Assembly: GCA_947561585.1 (NCBI GenBank)
Contig: CANNZV010003184.1
Span: 1-64,000 of the forward strand
Source of the DNA: Caprella mutica
Lineage: Eukaryota > Arthropoda > Malacostraca > Amphipoda > Caprellidae
DNA length: 64,000 bases
Reading direction: 5' to 3'
Position numbers and translations under genes: made by a program. Shown here in pieces: positions 1 through 12,450 of this stretch. The stretch's first letter is position 1. Each line of letters starts with the position of its first letter. Below the pieces are notes generated by a model that was not told where the DNA came from, searched no databases, and saw only the letters and a program-made list of their open reading frames with translations.

Positions 1-400
1 GGGGATAGAGGGGATACTGTACAGTATGGGGATAGAGAGGGGATACTGTACAGTATCCCCTCTCTATCCCCATACTGTACAGGATAGAGAGGGGATACTG
101 CACAGTATGGGGATAGAGAGGATGCTCTATTGTATTTGTAAAAAGTTACTCGCTGCTAGTTTACTAGCAGCTTTGATGACACTGGGCGAGTTTACAAGCC
201 AACCAGCGAACTCGCCAGCGAGTAGCAAGTAAAGTTGAACATGTTCAACTTTACTCGAAGCTTTTTTACAAGCTGCTAGTTTACTAGCCAACACGATGAC
301 ACGAGGCGAATTTACTAGCAACTTGTAAACTCGCCTGCTTGTAGTGAGTAAACTAGCCTCATGTCATCGAGGCTAAAATACTAGCTGCGAGTAACTTTTT
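1..400. repeat. Palindrome-rich segment
   Basis: Positions 17-82 form a perfect 66-bp palindrome built from GGGGATAGAGAGGGGATACTGTACAG-type units. Positions 228-255 form a second perfect palindrome of 28 bp centred on ACATGT. The rest (130-400) contains repeated and inverted versions of motifs such as GCGAGTTTAC and GCTAGTTTACTAGC. No conserved protein is seen; short open frames here are by-products of the repeats. Confidence 0.85.
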
Positions 401-405
401 CTTAG

Positions 406-560
406 TACAGGCAGGCCCCATATTTATTATGAAAATCACGACTCATATTTATTGCAAACGGTAATAAGAGCGAGACATAACTTGAAGTTCTTATATAATT
501 GTAAATAATTGAATATTTCATTTTCTATGAGTTAGAAAAAGTATGTTTCGTATTTATTTT
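406..560 (+). mobile_element. Partial end of a pogo-like TIR element
   Basis: A TA at 406-407 is followed by CAGGCAGGCCCC and about 100 bp that match, with scattered differences, the left end of the 2.8-kb element at 40667 (shared ACGGTAATAAG and CTTGAAGTT blocks). I do not see a matching right end in the window, so it is a truncated copy or solo end. Confidence 0.55.
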
Positions 561-2640
561 AGAAGAATCGACTGACAATTAAAGATCTGTGATGAAAGTT
601 CAAAGTAGCGAATGAATTAAAAGTACTTGTATGCTATCACAGATTAACTCACACTAAGTATATGTGAGTAATTAGTTTGGTATTTCGATTTCTATAATTG
701 TGTTAAATTGTAGCATATTATTGTTACAACAGAAAAAATATATAATAATTATTAGCTGATTAACCATTATATGAATTGGAATCCATAATTTCATCAGCTC
801 AATATGACAATATACACAAAAATCGAGCCCTCATGACCATTTTCTTTTATTTCAACCCATATAGACAAGGAGTTGCAATTATATAATAACTTCAAGTCAT
901 GCATCGCAATTATTTCATCTTTTATAAAAGCAGATAGGTTTTAAAAGCAAGGCCAGCCACTACATCTTCAAATATTACTCGCTGTCTAGTTGGCTTCTGG
1001 GCCAGTACGTGTCATCATCACTATCTAACTATCTCACTCGCCTGCTAGCAGCGTGTAAACTAGCCTTTACCGTGGAAAGGCCCCTTTGGCTTTAAGCATG
1101 GCATGCCACATGATGGTATTTCCAAAACTTTGAGACAAATAGGTACCTAACAGCTAGTAATAGCCCACTGTCCCTAGTTTAAGAGTATGTAGGTACCAAG
1201 TTGCCGATTAATTGTTGACTTAAAATTTGTGAAAATAAGTATCTTTCACATATATAAACGACTAATGAGCACTTTAATTAGATTTAAAATTAAAATTGGT
1301 GACTCATAATCATAAACGGCGGAGCCGCGCATCTTTGTTGAAATGTAAACAAAGCCGCCATTTTGTTTTGATATGGCGCGCTCCGCGATGTATAATTGTA
1401 TATCAGTTTACTGTGAAAGATTGCAATCTGTTTTTATGAATGATGTGGTCACTACTTGTCATTTTAATTTAATGCTCTCTGACTAATTATCGAAAAAAAA
1501 ATGAATAACTATGAAAGAAAGTATGCCTCTCTCATGCTCTCTGTGATTGGCTGGTATCAGTTGTATGCCTCTCTCTGATTGGCTGATACGCTCTCATTAT
1601 ATATTATGGTATGTTTACTTGTGATAAACTGATAATTAGGTTGGTGTAAAAATATAGGTAAATTGACGACTGTCGCCTATCAAAATTGGAATTAACATTA
1701 GACGACTGGCGATTGCATTACTAATATTTGTTGACTTATTTATGAAAAAAAAAGATAGATATTAGTCACTCAATGAAAATTCTCTGAAACTAGGCCACTG
1801 CGGCACTGCCTAATCAATTTTCCTCTGAATTTTAATTTAGCTAGGTATCTAAAACGTAAAAGCCAGTCTGCAAAGCATGCGCAAAAGCGCAATTAGTCTC
1901 CGGATATTTAATTTTTATGGCCATTTCTCTCCAAAGATTTTCCAATTTCTCTCCAAAATGACCAAAAATTTCCAAATAGGGTAAGAATCGCATCACCAAC
2001 CAAATAACACACCTTCTCTTAATTTCCAATTTATTAGAAAACAAGTACTCTCACTACAATGATAGATGTACTCGGACTCGAGTGTTACCATTGATTTGTG
2101 TCTTGGTTTATTTGCAAACAGGAAGTTTCTAGCTATATTGGTTTTTGAACTAAACATCATTTTTTGAGATCATGTATTTTTTAAGTATATCGATTTATCG
2201 ACCAAGGTTCATTTATAAGTTCAATATTTCGACCAGGTATCTTTTACCGACCATAAAATCAATTAATCGACCAGGCTGTTATGTGAGATGTACGCACAAA
2301 AAGTGAAAAATACTTGAATTAATATCTACTAAAACATTCATTTTAACTACTCATAATGGTTACTATTTAGAAATGCAACGCATTAGGCAAAAATAGGCTG
2401 TTTTAAAATTGTAAATTGGACGTTTTTGAATGAAAAATATGATGAAAATAATTTTTCTACTTTCATGATTATTTTTTTAAATCTAGAAATTGAGGTTCCG
2501 TGGAGTCCTTAAAATTGTTTTTGCACTATTGCTATTAATAAATTAATAACTTCAAAAAAATAAATATGTATCAATTTTTAACCTCGCAAATTTGAGGAAG
2601 GTCTTATTTTAATCGGCATTTATTTATTTATCATCTTGTT
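560..2640. other. Non-coding stretch with a CpG-rich islet
   Basis: No gene or conserved reading frame seen. At 1316-1388 there is a small CpG-rich island with inverted GGCGGAG / GCGCGCTCCGC blocks in otherwise AT-rich DNA; it contains GCCGCCATTTTG, a YY1-like motif on the minus strand, so it could be promoter debris. At 1860-2045 there is a truncated relative of the CCAGTCTG MITE family, starting CCAGTCTGCAAAGCATGC. Confidence 0.5.
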
Positions 2641-3110
2641 ATTCGCATAACTGAAAAAGTGTTCAATTAAATTGCCTGAAATTTGGTGAAACAATTGGTC
2701 AATGTCCAGTGACTTTCTGGTAAGAATTTTGGACCAACCCGGTCAAAGGTCAAGGTCATGGTCATTTATAACTATTGAACCATATTGCATGAAACTTAGT
2801 GGGACAATTGGTCAATATCCATTAACCATTTTGTCAGATTTTGGCTGTGATCTGATCAGAGGTCAAATATCAAGGTCAAGGCCATTAATAACTCAAAAAG
2901 TATTCAATCCAATTGTCTGAAATTTGATGAGACGAATGGTCAATGTCCAGAAACCATCTGGTAGAAATTTGGGAGCGATCTGGACGAAGATCAAGGTCAA
3001 GGTCATTTATAACTCAATAACTCATAAAATATTCAACCATGTAATATGAAACTTGGTGGGACGATTGGTCATTATCCAGTTACTACTTTGTTAGTTTTTG
3101 GGAGGGAACA
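2640..3110 (+). repeat. ~115-bp tandem repeat rich in AGGTCA
   Basis: About four diverged units are seen, each with a block like GAAACTTGGTGGGACAATTG, then GGTCAATGTCCAG, then AGGTCAAGGTCA followed by CATTTATAACTCA. Each unit carries two or three direct AGGTCA half-sites. No protein is encoded. It is a tandem repeat; the AGGTCA motifs resemble nuclear-receptor half-sites, but function is not shown. Confidence 0.75.
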
Positions 3111-3619
3111 GGTCAAAGCGGCGGCGAAGGTATGCGCTCTACCGAGTGCATGTAATCTAGTTTTAAATAGATTGGCTTTTGTTCCAGATTTTTATGACCT
3201 TCAAAGGTTCTCTCAAGGTTCCGGAAAAAATGTGAGTTTATTGCATATTATAGAACTAAGGTCTAGTCGTCTAGGATTATTTATCTGCGAAACTGCATAA
3301 AATTCAGTTCAGTATAAGACAATTTACATGCTTTTAGAGTTGTTAATACTCTGTGTGCAACAATTGTACGAAACACTATAATATAATGCTGTAGAAATAG
3401 ATTGTACACTACATTCTTTCTTATGATTTTCAATTTGAATTCTATTAACAAAAATTGCATGTTCAGTCCTAGTTTAAGCTGTAAGTTACTTCGTCCAGTT
3501 CATAAACCTTTCTATAGTTTATCACTTAATACACGAAGATTTGTATTGGATTGAGTGTACCTTCCTAGTTGAAATTCAAAAAATATGGTGTACATTCTTA
3601 TACTTTGGAAGTTTGGATT

Positions 3620-4085
3620 GATATTCCGAAGCTGTCTGGTGAATGGAAGAATAGAGAGGTGGCGTCACTTGGGCCCCGAAATGTGGTAATTTTGATTATG
3701 CATTGTCTTTTTAATTTTTTTACCTTATTTATAATTTTGTTAACGCTACTTGGAATTTTAGAGGATAGCGCTAGAGTTATGCTTTTCAACTACGAGGTCT
3801 TAGATTTTGTGTTAGGTAGACTCGTAGACTTCATTTACAACCAATTCTTCATTTTCCTCTTCCATCCCTTTTCGTCACATTCCTTAATAAGTGACTTCAT
3901 TCATGGAGCAGCTTTTGTGCATCCATGAGCATTGTCACCGTTGAAGTTAGATGATGTACTTAGCTCATGAAGCCACTTTCCTTTCTGACTGCTTCTTCCA
4001 GTCCCTTGTATTTAATTTCTTTTTATGTCAGCGATATGGCCTTCGGTTCCGAAGCAGAGGATAAATTCCTACAGAAATTAAATTC
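3620..4085 (+). mobile_element. Retroposon copy, GTTTAAC-box SINE-like family
   Basis: About 460 bp similar to the element at 14779-15257: shared GCTGTCTGGTGAATGGAAG, ACGAGGTCTTAGATTTTGTG, and the 3' block GATATGGCCT followed by GGTTCCGAAGCAG. The copy ends near CCTACAGAAATTAAA, without a clean A-tail. A 119-aa open frame that covers it is a by-product. Confidence 0.7.
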
Positions 4086-6380
4086 AAAAGAAATATTACT
4101 AAAATAAGTTTCAGTATTAGTCCACAATAAATATATTAATGCAATCTTTATTGATATAGATTATAGAATATGATACAAATTCAAATAGAATTTGAGTGGA
4201 GGAACTGATGTAGAAGGGGTTAAGATAAGGTACATCAAATTTAGATATACTAAATGGTATCAACAAAATAATTCTAATGGTGAAAATGTAATACCTATAA
4301 TTTCTATCTACCATGAAATTAACAAGATATGGTTGAAGTAAGGGTAAGGTATTTACTCTGAATTATCAATATGATAATGAAACTTGAGACACTCAGTTTT
4401 CTAATTTATATTATTCTGTGATATAACAAAAAACTATTAAACAAGTACGAATTGTAACACAATTTTTAATAAAGGAGGCACAGTTAACAGTCAAACTTAC
4501 AAAGTCATGAGAATTGAGGAAACTCATCAAATTATCACTGAAACTTTTGTAAACCTAAGAGTACCGATTAGAATTACTAGCTACTTATATATGGATTTAA
4601 TTTTATATAATCAATAAGATATAATATACGTTCCAATTCCTTAAGTACAAGTCAAAAGAAAAATATTGTACACAATTTTCTTTGCCTTCTGGACATATGG
4701 TGCAATTTTTTAGATTTTCTAACAAGATTTAATACACATATTTATCATATTTTGAACGATTGAAAATTGGTAAAATGGAAGATCTACACTATCGATCGAT
4801 CGTGCTGTGCCATCTATGGATCCATCATTAGAACAACCTTCGATCGATGATCAGATGATCAGATCGGCTGATGGCGCATAACAAAAATACTTGAGTGACG
4901 AGCACTGAACATATACAATTATACATGCAACTTTCTTTAAAATTCTAATCGAAAATAAAATAAAGCGTACAATATTTTTTACATAGCATCATATTAGTAC
5001 TTCGTACTTTAATACAAAAATATTAAAACTTTTAAATCATATAAAAAGTATATATGTACGATATAAAATGTTATGCGATTATCAGAGTAGCTAATATTTT
5101 CAGCATTAAGAAACAAACTCACATTTCTCGGAGACTGGGGAGGAACTTAAAGTAGGATATGATTAATAGATTATGTTATTAGTTTCTACATTTACACTTT
5201 ACCTTATATATAAGAAAAATTTTCAACACACTAATATTAATAGAAATTCTTACCAACTTCTAAGTTCTATATCAATAAAAAACATCAACCTGTCAACTTT
5301 TGATGTTTTAGGAATTTCATAATTAATATCTTACAATGTGTGTTTTTATTAATTATTCTGATATTTCTTCTAACAAAACATTTTTAGTGTGTGTGATTTA
5401 TTATTTCAATTTTGACATTATTATTATGATAAATCTATATGTATAATTATTGTAAATACACTTTTTTGTATTGGTCGACAAAGCGAATTAGCTTTGTCGA
5501 CATTATGACTCATTGACTCTCTATCACAAATTTCCGACCAGTTGGTCAATGAATTATGATTCGACCGTCCATTGAAAAAAAATTTGTTACTAACATCTTT
5601 TTCACCAAACCAACTTCTGCTAACACTCATTGTTAACTAATATTAACTATCAGAATTGCGGTCGGCAAACGATAACGGAGCAAGATTGGCTTCGACCAAT
5701 TGACTCAATAAGCAGTCAATAAGTTCATTTTTTCACGTTTCATCAGATGATAAACATAATTCTATATTGTTAAAGTTCTGAAGATGCGTTCACCTCACTG
5801 AATAGATCAAAATGTTTGTAAATAACCAGCAAATAAGATTACAATTCACTTCATCACTATTCACTAATTCTGAGTAAATAATTATAATTTTAAAGTTAAA
5901 CACAATTTGGTCGAGATATCGGTTCGGTCAGCGATTCGATTCTTACTCTACTCTCCAGTAATAACTTGTAAACATAGGAATTAATTGGGAAATTGTTGCC
6001 AGATAATTCAGGAGACTAATTTCAAGGCATCATGCCGCATCAATAGTTGCCAGATAAACTTCACAACTTCATGCATCTTTTGCACTAAATTTGCAGTCTG
6101 GCATAAAAGTATACAAGCAGGTAAATTACGGCACACTAACTAACTGCAGTATCTTACAACAGAATCATCATAACCTACATTCAAAACACACGTTAAAAAC
6201 TTAAATTAATAAATTATAGCATGCTCTGCACATCTTTTGATAGCTAAGCAACATTTCAATGTAATTTCGGTTCAGAATTATTTTGAGTCTCTCTGAGGAC
6301 TGAGAGGGCCGCAACTAAAAATTAAAGGGCTGCAATTTACCTGCGTGACCCTACTCAATTACCAGATAGGCTGTAACTAT
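4086..6380. other. AT-rich stretch without recognised gene
   Basis: No conserved coding is seen. There is a GATC-dense palindromic patch at 4786-4865, a short palindrome around TCGACAAAGCGAATTAGCTTTGTCGA at 5474-5500, and the 3' part of a CCAGTCTG-type MITE at about 5940-6115 ending GCAGTCTGG. Confidence 0.5.
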
Positions 6381-7540
6381 TACAAATGTCTGGACACTCC
6401 TAATTACCGGATACTACCTACTACTATAAATTACTGGACACTACTCAATTACCTACCGGACACTATCTAATTATCATAGCACATAAGCACACTGACACTA
6501 ACTAGATACCTACTCAATTATTGGACAGTCACACTAACAAGTAACAACCCAGTCCAATTATCGGACACTACCTACCTTATACCTACCCAATTACAAGACA
6601 CTATCCAATTACTGGTTTCTACACAATCACTGGGCACGAATCAATTACCAGATAGTTCAAAATACCTACCGAATAACCAATCTCAGTACAATTAATTACC
6701 GGATACTAGGTACCCGATCAACCGGCACATTTCATGCAATCACTACTAGTTAGACAGTTGGTAATTACCGAATAATGATCAATTAACGCCCACTACTCAA
6801 TTACCGGACACTACCAAGTGCCAAACAATACCCGATTAACGGTCACTACTCAATCCAATCACCGTTACCTAGGTAATTGAAAAATATAACATGCTGGACA
6901 GCTGTCCCCTATCACCGGACACTACCCAATCACCGGACAATACCAAATTATAAGACACTAACCAATTACCGAGCTATACCCAATTACCGGACACTAGCTT
7001 ACCCAATTACGGAATTACCGCAGACACAACTCAATTACCGGACACATCTTAATTACCGGACAGTACTCAATTACCGACACTATCCAATTACCGAACACTA
7101 TCCAATTACCAGACATTACCAAATTACCGGACATTACCCAATTACCGGACATTACCCAATTACCGGACATTACCCAATTACCGGACATTACCCAATTACC
7201 GGACATTACCCATTTACCGGACATTACCCAATTACCGGCACTACCCAATTCCGATCACTATCCAGTTACCGGACACTACCCAATTACCGGACACTACCTA
7301 ATTACCGAACACTACTCAATCACCGGACACTACTCAAGTACGGTTGAATTCCCGGACACTACTCAAGTACGGTTGAATTCCCGGACACTACTCAAGTACG
7401 GTTGAATTCCCGGGACACTACTCAATTATCGGTCAATTACCAATTACCAGACACTACGCAGTACGCAAATTCGAAACTACCGAATTAGGGGACACTCTCT
7501 ATCTCTGGGCACTCTACCGGACACTACCCAATCGCCTCAA
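6380..7540 (+). repeat. 18-bp tandem repeat array (CAATTACCGGACACTACC)
   Basis: Units of CCGGACATTACCCAATTA are nearly perfect at about 7130-7240 and decay outward on both sides. Because 18 is a multiple of three, the array leaves long open frames on both strands with a six-residue period; they have no start context or conserved domain and are not called as genes. Confidence 0.9.
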
Positions 7541-7578
7541 TATTATTACGTACTAAATAGTAATGAATGCAAATTTTA

Positions 7579-7678
7579 GTATTTCCGTATAGTTTAAGTT
7601 ACGAATTATCGAGCAGTTCCACATGATCTTTAATGTGGAACTGCTCGATAATTCGTAATATAAACTATACGGAAATAC
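7579..7678. repeat. 100-bp near-perfect hairpin
   Basis: Arms of about 46 bp starting GTATTTCCGTATAG and containing ACGAATTATCGAGCAGTTCC are separated by an 8-base loop. The arm resembles the outer arms of the foldback family at 57303, 58206 and 27680 (the ACGAATTATCGG...TTCCACAT core). It sits between the 18-bp and 60-bp arrays. Confidence 0.85.
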
Positions 7679-7699
7679 ATTTAAGACTGGGAGCGCGGT

Positions 7700-8725
7700 G
7701 ATTGGTTACTGTACTGATTTGAGTTTAATCTTATCGGGTAGTGTGGCCTTTTTACTTTTCGTACATCTTGCAACTGATTTGAGTTGAGTCTCATCGAGTA
7801 GTATGGCCTTTTTAACTTTTCGTACATCTGGCAACTGATTTGGGTTGAGTCTCATCGAGTAGTATGGCCTTTTTCCTTCGTACATCTGGCAACTGATTTG
7901 GGTTGAGTCTCATCGAGTAGTGTGGCCTTTTTACTTTTCGTACATCTTGCAACTGATTTGAATTAAGTCCGATCAAGTAGTGTGGCCTTTTACTTTCGTA
8001 CATCTGGCAACTGATTTGGGTTGAGTCTTATCGAGTAGTGTGGCCTTTTTCCTTTCGTACATCTGGCAACTGATTTGGGTTGAGTCTCATCGAGTAGTGT
8101 GGCCTTTTTCCTTTCGTACATCTGGCAACTGATTTGAGTTGAGTCTTATTGAGTAGTGTGGCCTTTTTACTTTTCGTACATCCTGCAACTGATTTGAATT
8201 GAGTCCGATCTAGTAGTGTGGCCTTTTACTTTCGTACATCTGGCAACTGATTTGGGTTGAGTCTCATCGAGTAGTGTGGCCTTTTCCTTTCGTACATCTG
8301 GCAACTGATTTGGGTTGAGTCTCATCGAGTAGTATGCCTTTTTAACTTTTCGTACATCTGGCAACTAATTTGGGTTGAGTCTTATTGAGTAGTGTGGCCT
8401 TTTTACTTTTCGTACATCCTGCAACTGATTTGAATTAAGTCCGATCTAGTAGTGTGGCCTTTTACTTTCGTACATCTGGCAACTGATTTGGGTTGAGTCT
8501 CATCGAGTAGTGTGGCCTTTTTCCTTTCGTACATCTGGCAACTGATTTGGGTTGAGTCTCATCGAGTAGTATGGCCTTTTCAACTTTTCGTACATCTGGC
8601 AACTAATTTGGGTTGAGTCTTATTGAGTAGTGTGGCCTATTTACTTTTCGTACATCTTACAACTGATTTGAATTGAGTCTCATCGAGTAGTGTGGCCTTT
8701 TATCTTTCGTACCTCTGTCAATTGA
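7700..8725 (+). repeat. 60-bp tandem satellite array
   Basis: About 17 copies of a ~60-bp unit beginning GTGTGGCCTTTTT, then GTACATCTGGCAACTGATTT, then GTTGAGTCTCATCGAGTA. Units differ by small indels and C/T changes. The same unit continues downstream in reverse orientation (8732-9010 and 9870-10420). Confidence 0.92.
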
Positions 8726-8731
8726 GTTTTA

Positions 8732-10420
8732 GTTGCCAGATGAACAAAACCAAAATTAGGCCACACTACATTATATAAGTCGATCCATATCAGTTACTAG
8801 ATGAACGAAAAGATCATAAGGCCATCTTATCCGTATAATATTCAATTTAAATCAGTTAATAGATGAACAACAGAGGAAAGGTCACACTATCATGTAAGAG
8901 TCAACTCAAATCAATTTCAAGATGAATGAAAAGATAAAACGCCATACTATCTTATAAAAACTAACTCAATTACGTCACCAGATCAACAAAATAATAAAAG
9001 CCTAAGGTCGTATATAGATAGAATTGTGTAATGTGTATATTACTATTAGTGGTAGAGTTAAAGTGAAAGAGTTTAGGTACTTATCTTCAACTATTGCATT
9101 AGGTACCTAACTATCTATTGCATTTATGCATTAGGTCTTAACTATTAAATTAGGTTCCTAACTATTGAATTAGGTTCCTAACTATTGAATTAGTTACCTA
9201 GCTACAAAATTAGGTACCTAACTATTAAATTAGGTACTTAACTATTGAATCAGGTACCAAACTATTGAATTAGGTACCTAACTATTGAATTAGGTAGGAA
9301 CCTAACTGTTGAATGAGGGTAGGAACCCAACTATTGAATTAAGTAGATACCTAACTATTGAATTAGGTAGGTACCTAACTATTGTTAGGTAGGTACGGAT
9401 ATTATTCAGTAGTCCGACGCCCCACTAGGTCGACGACCCACTAGTCCGAAGCCCCATTAGTCCGACACCCCATTAGTCCGACACTTTTGTAGTTTATTAA
9501 TGATTTAACATAAAATATATGTATATCGGGGGGCGTGCTGCCCCCGAATAGTTAGGTACCTAACTTTTGAATTAGGTAGGTAACTATTGTTTATAATGGG
9601 AAAATATTGTCTTAAAAAAAACTATTGAATTAGGTACTTTTAAAAAATACTTAAAAGGTTCATATGGAAATACTAATTGAAGTAAATATTCAACAGTATA
9701 TAATACTAAAGCTAAAATTTACAGCAGAAAACACAATATCGTGTGAAAATAATAGCCCTCCGCGGCGCCATCCATGTTATTTAGCGATGTTTATTGTTTG
9801 TTTGGGTGCAGTTGATCAGCTGATAATTTCTGGTGTACGGCATTATCAAAAATTGACATTATTAGTACTCAGATAAGAGACAATTCAAATCAGTGCCAGT
9901 TTAACGAAAGTAAAAGGCCACACTATCCATACAAGAGTCAACTCAAATCAGTTGCCAGATGTACGAAAAGATAGGGAGGCCATATTACCCAGAAAAGAGA
10001 TAATTTAAATTAGTTGCTAGATATTATGTACGAAAAGATAAGAAGACCACATCACCCAGATAAGACTCAACTCAAATCAGTTGCAAGATTTACTAAAGGA
10101 TATAAAGGCCACATCACCCAGATAAGAATTAACTCAAATCAGTTGTTAGATGTACGAAAAGACATAAGGCCACATCACTCGGATTACAAATAACTCAAAT
10201 CAGTTGCGAGATGTACGAAAAAGACTAAAGGCCACACTACCCTGATGAGAGTTAACTCTAATCAGTTGACAGATGAACGGAACGGAAATATTAAAGGCCA
10301 CACTATCCGTATAGCGTATAAGAGTCAACTCAAATCAGTTCTCAGATAAGCAGAAAGATAAAAGGTCATACTGCTCGATAAAGTCAACTCAAGTCAGTTA
10401 CCAAAATAAGTAAAGTTTAA
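8732..10420 (-). repeat. Inverted, decayed copies of the 60-bp satellite with a 20-bp repeat between
   Basis: At 8732-9010 and 9870-10420 the reverse complement of the 60-bp unit appears repeatedly (AGGCCACACTA ... AACTCAAATCAGTTGCCAGAT). Between them, 9060-9650 holds a 20-bp repeat of the type AACTATTGAATTAGGTACCT and four copies of TAGTCCGACGCCCCAT-like units at 9409-9482. A 70-residue open frame at 9664-9876 has no recognisable similarity. Confidence 0.8.
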
Positions 10421-10467
10421 ATATTGGATACAATCATACAAATTATGAGTGTGACGTCATAATTTGA

Positions 10468-10690
10468 ATGAATGACACTGAACCCATTCACCGGTTACTA
10501 CTCAATCACTGGACACTACCCGTTTACCGGACACTACCCAATTACCGGACAGTACCCAATTACCGGACACTACCCAATTACCGGAAACTACCCAATTACC
10601 GGATACTACCCAATTATCGGACACTACCCAATTACCGAACACTGCCCACCTACCGGACACTACCCATTTCACTACACAATTACCAGCAAA
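10468..10690 (+). repeat. Second 18-bp tandem repeat array
   Basis: About 11 units of the ACCCAATTACCGGACACT repeat seen at 6380-7540, in the same orientation. Two overlapping open frames through it are repeat artefacts. Confidence 0.88.
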
Positions 10691-11487
10691 ATAAAAGTTG
10701 AGTTATTATTATTGTTTTCTTTCTTCTTGATCGGATGTTCAATTTCACTCACTTAAACTGCAGTTCAAATCACCCCTGATGCAGGAACTTCTATTTTAAA
10801 TATCTTAACCAATTAAGTAGAGTATTAACTATTGCCCAATGAACGGACCAATCGGTTCCCCTTTTTAGCTTACTGCCCCTTTAACCGATTAGAATGTTGT
10901 GCCATTTCTATACCTGAATTATTTTGAAAATACTCTTTCAGAACACATTTGTTAGCTCTACATTGTCGTGACATCGTGTTGTTGTCAAACGACCAATCAT
11001 AAAACCGAAAATTTGTCGCTGGAAATTTTTGAAAAAACATTATTAATATATAATAATAAATTAGGCTAGGTATCTGTAATCAAACTAATATCAATGATCT
11101 TTTCCTCTTAGCGAATGGGTTGGTCTGTGTCTAATACTTAAAATTGATAGGAGGTACCTACTTATCACTACTTTCTGAGGCTAGGTGCCTTAGTTAGGTA
11201 AATTAGGTTGGTAAAAAGTTTATAACTTTTATGATGCATTTTACAAAAGATGGTTATCCTATCTATATAAAGGTGAGTTTGTCTCTATTCATTTTCTAAT
11301 TATCCTATTTATTCATTACTTTATTAATTTAGCTAAAAATCCACTGACTTTGCCAGAATATTATTTTCAAGGGGAAAAAGAAATTTACCATGAAATACAG
11401 TCTGGCGTTTTGGTCCTCAGTCGGTCTGTTTGGATCTACGAATTAGAATAAAAATTAAATAATCCTTTTTAGGTAGGTTACTGTATG
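10691..11487. other. No gene seen
   Basis: AT-rich DNA with no conserved coding. It contains scattered GGTACCTAA-like words shared with the 20-bp repeat, and a partial C-type MITE at 11335-11410 (CCACTGACTTTGCCAGAATATT then CATGAAATACAGTCTGG). Confidence 0.4.
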
Positions 11488-11495
11488 TAACATGG

Positions 11496-11724
11496 CCAAG
11501 TAATAAAGCATGTCCAAACTCGCCATTTTAATGGCGAGTTTTGTGACAGTTATTTTGAGCCCTTGAATTGCAAATGGCGAGTTTTATCTATTTTTCTCCT
11601 ATGCTACAATGTTATTTTGGAGAGAATTAATGATAATTTGATCATTTTGGAGAGAAATTGTTGAATTTTGGAGAGAGCTGGAGAGACAAATGGTGAGGTT
11701 TATGAGACATACTATTTTACTTGG
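11496..11724 (+). mobile_element. MITE type A, CCAAGTAA ends, TSD TAACATGG
   Basis: Starts CCAAGTAA and ends TTACTTGG (8-bp perfect terminal inverted repeat). The left duplication TAACATGG is at 11488-11495. The right copy is at 11725-11730 plus GG and is split by the type B insertion, being completed at 11918-11919. The interior contains ACTCGCCATTTTAATGGCGAGT. No coding capacity. Confidence 0.85.
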
Positions 11725-11730
11725 TAACAT

Positions 11731-11909
11731 CCAGTCTGCAGAATATGTGAGATATTTGGGATATTCTCTCCGAACAATTTTGAATTAATTCCTATATTTA
11801 CATTAATTTTGCTACGAACACTTCTGAATTAATTCCTATATTTACATTAATTTTGCTACGAACAAATTAAGAGATCTCTACGAACACTTAACCAGTTTCT
11901 GCAGACTGG
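11731..11909 (+). mobile_element. MITE type B, CCAGTCTG ends, TSD GGTAACAT
   Basis: 179 bp, from CCAGTCTGCAGA to TCTGCAGACTGG. It is flanked by perfect 8-bp duplications GGTAACAT at 11723-11730 and 11910-11917. It has inserted into the target duplication of the neighbouring type A element. Confidence 0.92.
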
Positions 11910-11926
11910 GGTAACATGGTACCTAA

Positions 11927-12171
11927 CCAGTCTGTATTTGGTGCACAAAATTCCACTGACTTTTAGAAAAAGCTGAAAAAATCCACCATAAATTTCCAGT
12001 AATTTGACTGATCCACCAACATTTTACCCATTTTTCCACCAAAAATTAATGGCAACATAGGAATAATTAATAAATAGCTAAAAATCCACCGACTTTGCCA
12101 GAATATTATTTTCATAGGGGAAAAAAATTCCACCGACATGTCGGTGGAATTTACCACGAAATACAGACTGG
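11927..12171 (+). mobile_element. MITE type C, CCAGTCTG ends, TSD GTACCTAA
   Basis: 245 bp from CCAGTCTGTATTTGGTGC to ACGAAATACAGACTGG, flanked by GTACCTAA at 11919-11926 and 12172-12179. It contains an internal ATTCCACCGACATGTCGGTGGAAT palindrome. It is the reference copy for the nested copies at 14644 and 35644. Confidence 0.93.
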
Positions 12172-12220
12172 GTACCTAAGTGTTAACTGGTAGGTATAAC
12201 TTATAAGGTTAAACAGGTTA

Positions 12221-12426
12221 CCAAGTAAAATAGTATGTCTCATAAACTCGCTATTTGTCTCTCCAGCTCTCTCCAAAATTCTTAAATTTTCATAAATTCT
12301 CTCCAAAATAACATTGTAGCATAGNNNNNNNNNNNNNNNNNNNNNCCATTTGCAATTGAAGGGCTCAAAATAACTGTCACAAACTCGCCATTAAAATGGC
12401 GAATTTGGACATGCTTTATTACTTGG
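12221..12426 (-). mobile_element. MITE type A, inverted copy, TSD ACAGGTTA
   Basis: CCAAGTAA...TTACTTGG element in opposite orientation to the copy at 11496, flanked by ACAGGTTA at 12213-12220 and 12427-12434. A 21-bp N gap (12325-12345) falls inside it. Confidence 0.88.
12325..12345. other. Assembly gap (21 N)
   Basis: Run of N inside a type A MITE; the missing bases can be inferred only approximately from the other copies. Confidence 1.
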
Positions 12427-12450
12427 ACAGGTTATTTAAGAGAGGTTTAC

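Noticed and set aside
3569..3928. 119-codon open frame
   Set aside because: Falls across the retroposon copy at 3620-4085; not conserved in the copies at 14779 or 49716.
6877..7347. 156-codon open frame (and a 77-codon one on the other strand) in the 18-bp array
   Set aside because: The frame exists only because 18 is a multiple of three; both strands are open, there is no conserved domain, and edges decay with the repeat.
10468..10756. Two overlapping open frames of 77 and 94 codons
   Set aside because: Same 18-bp repeat artefact.
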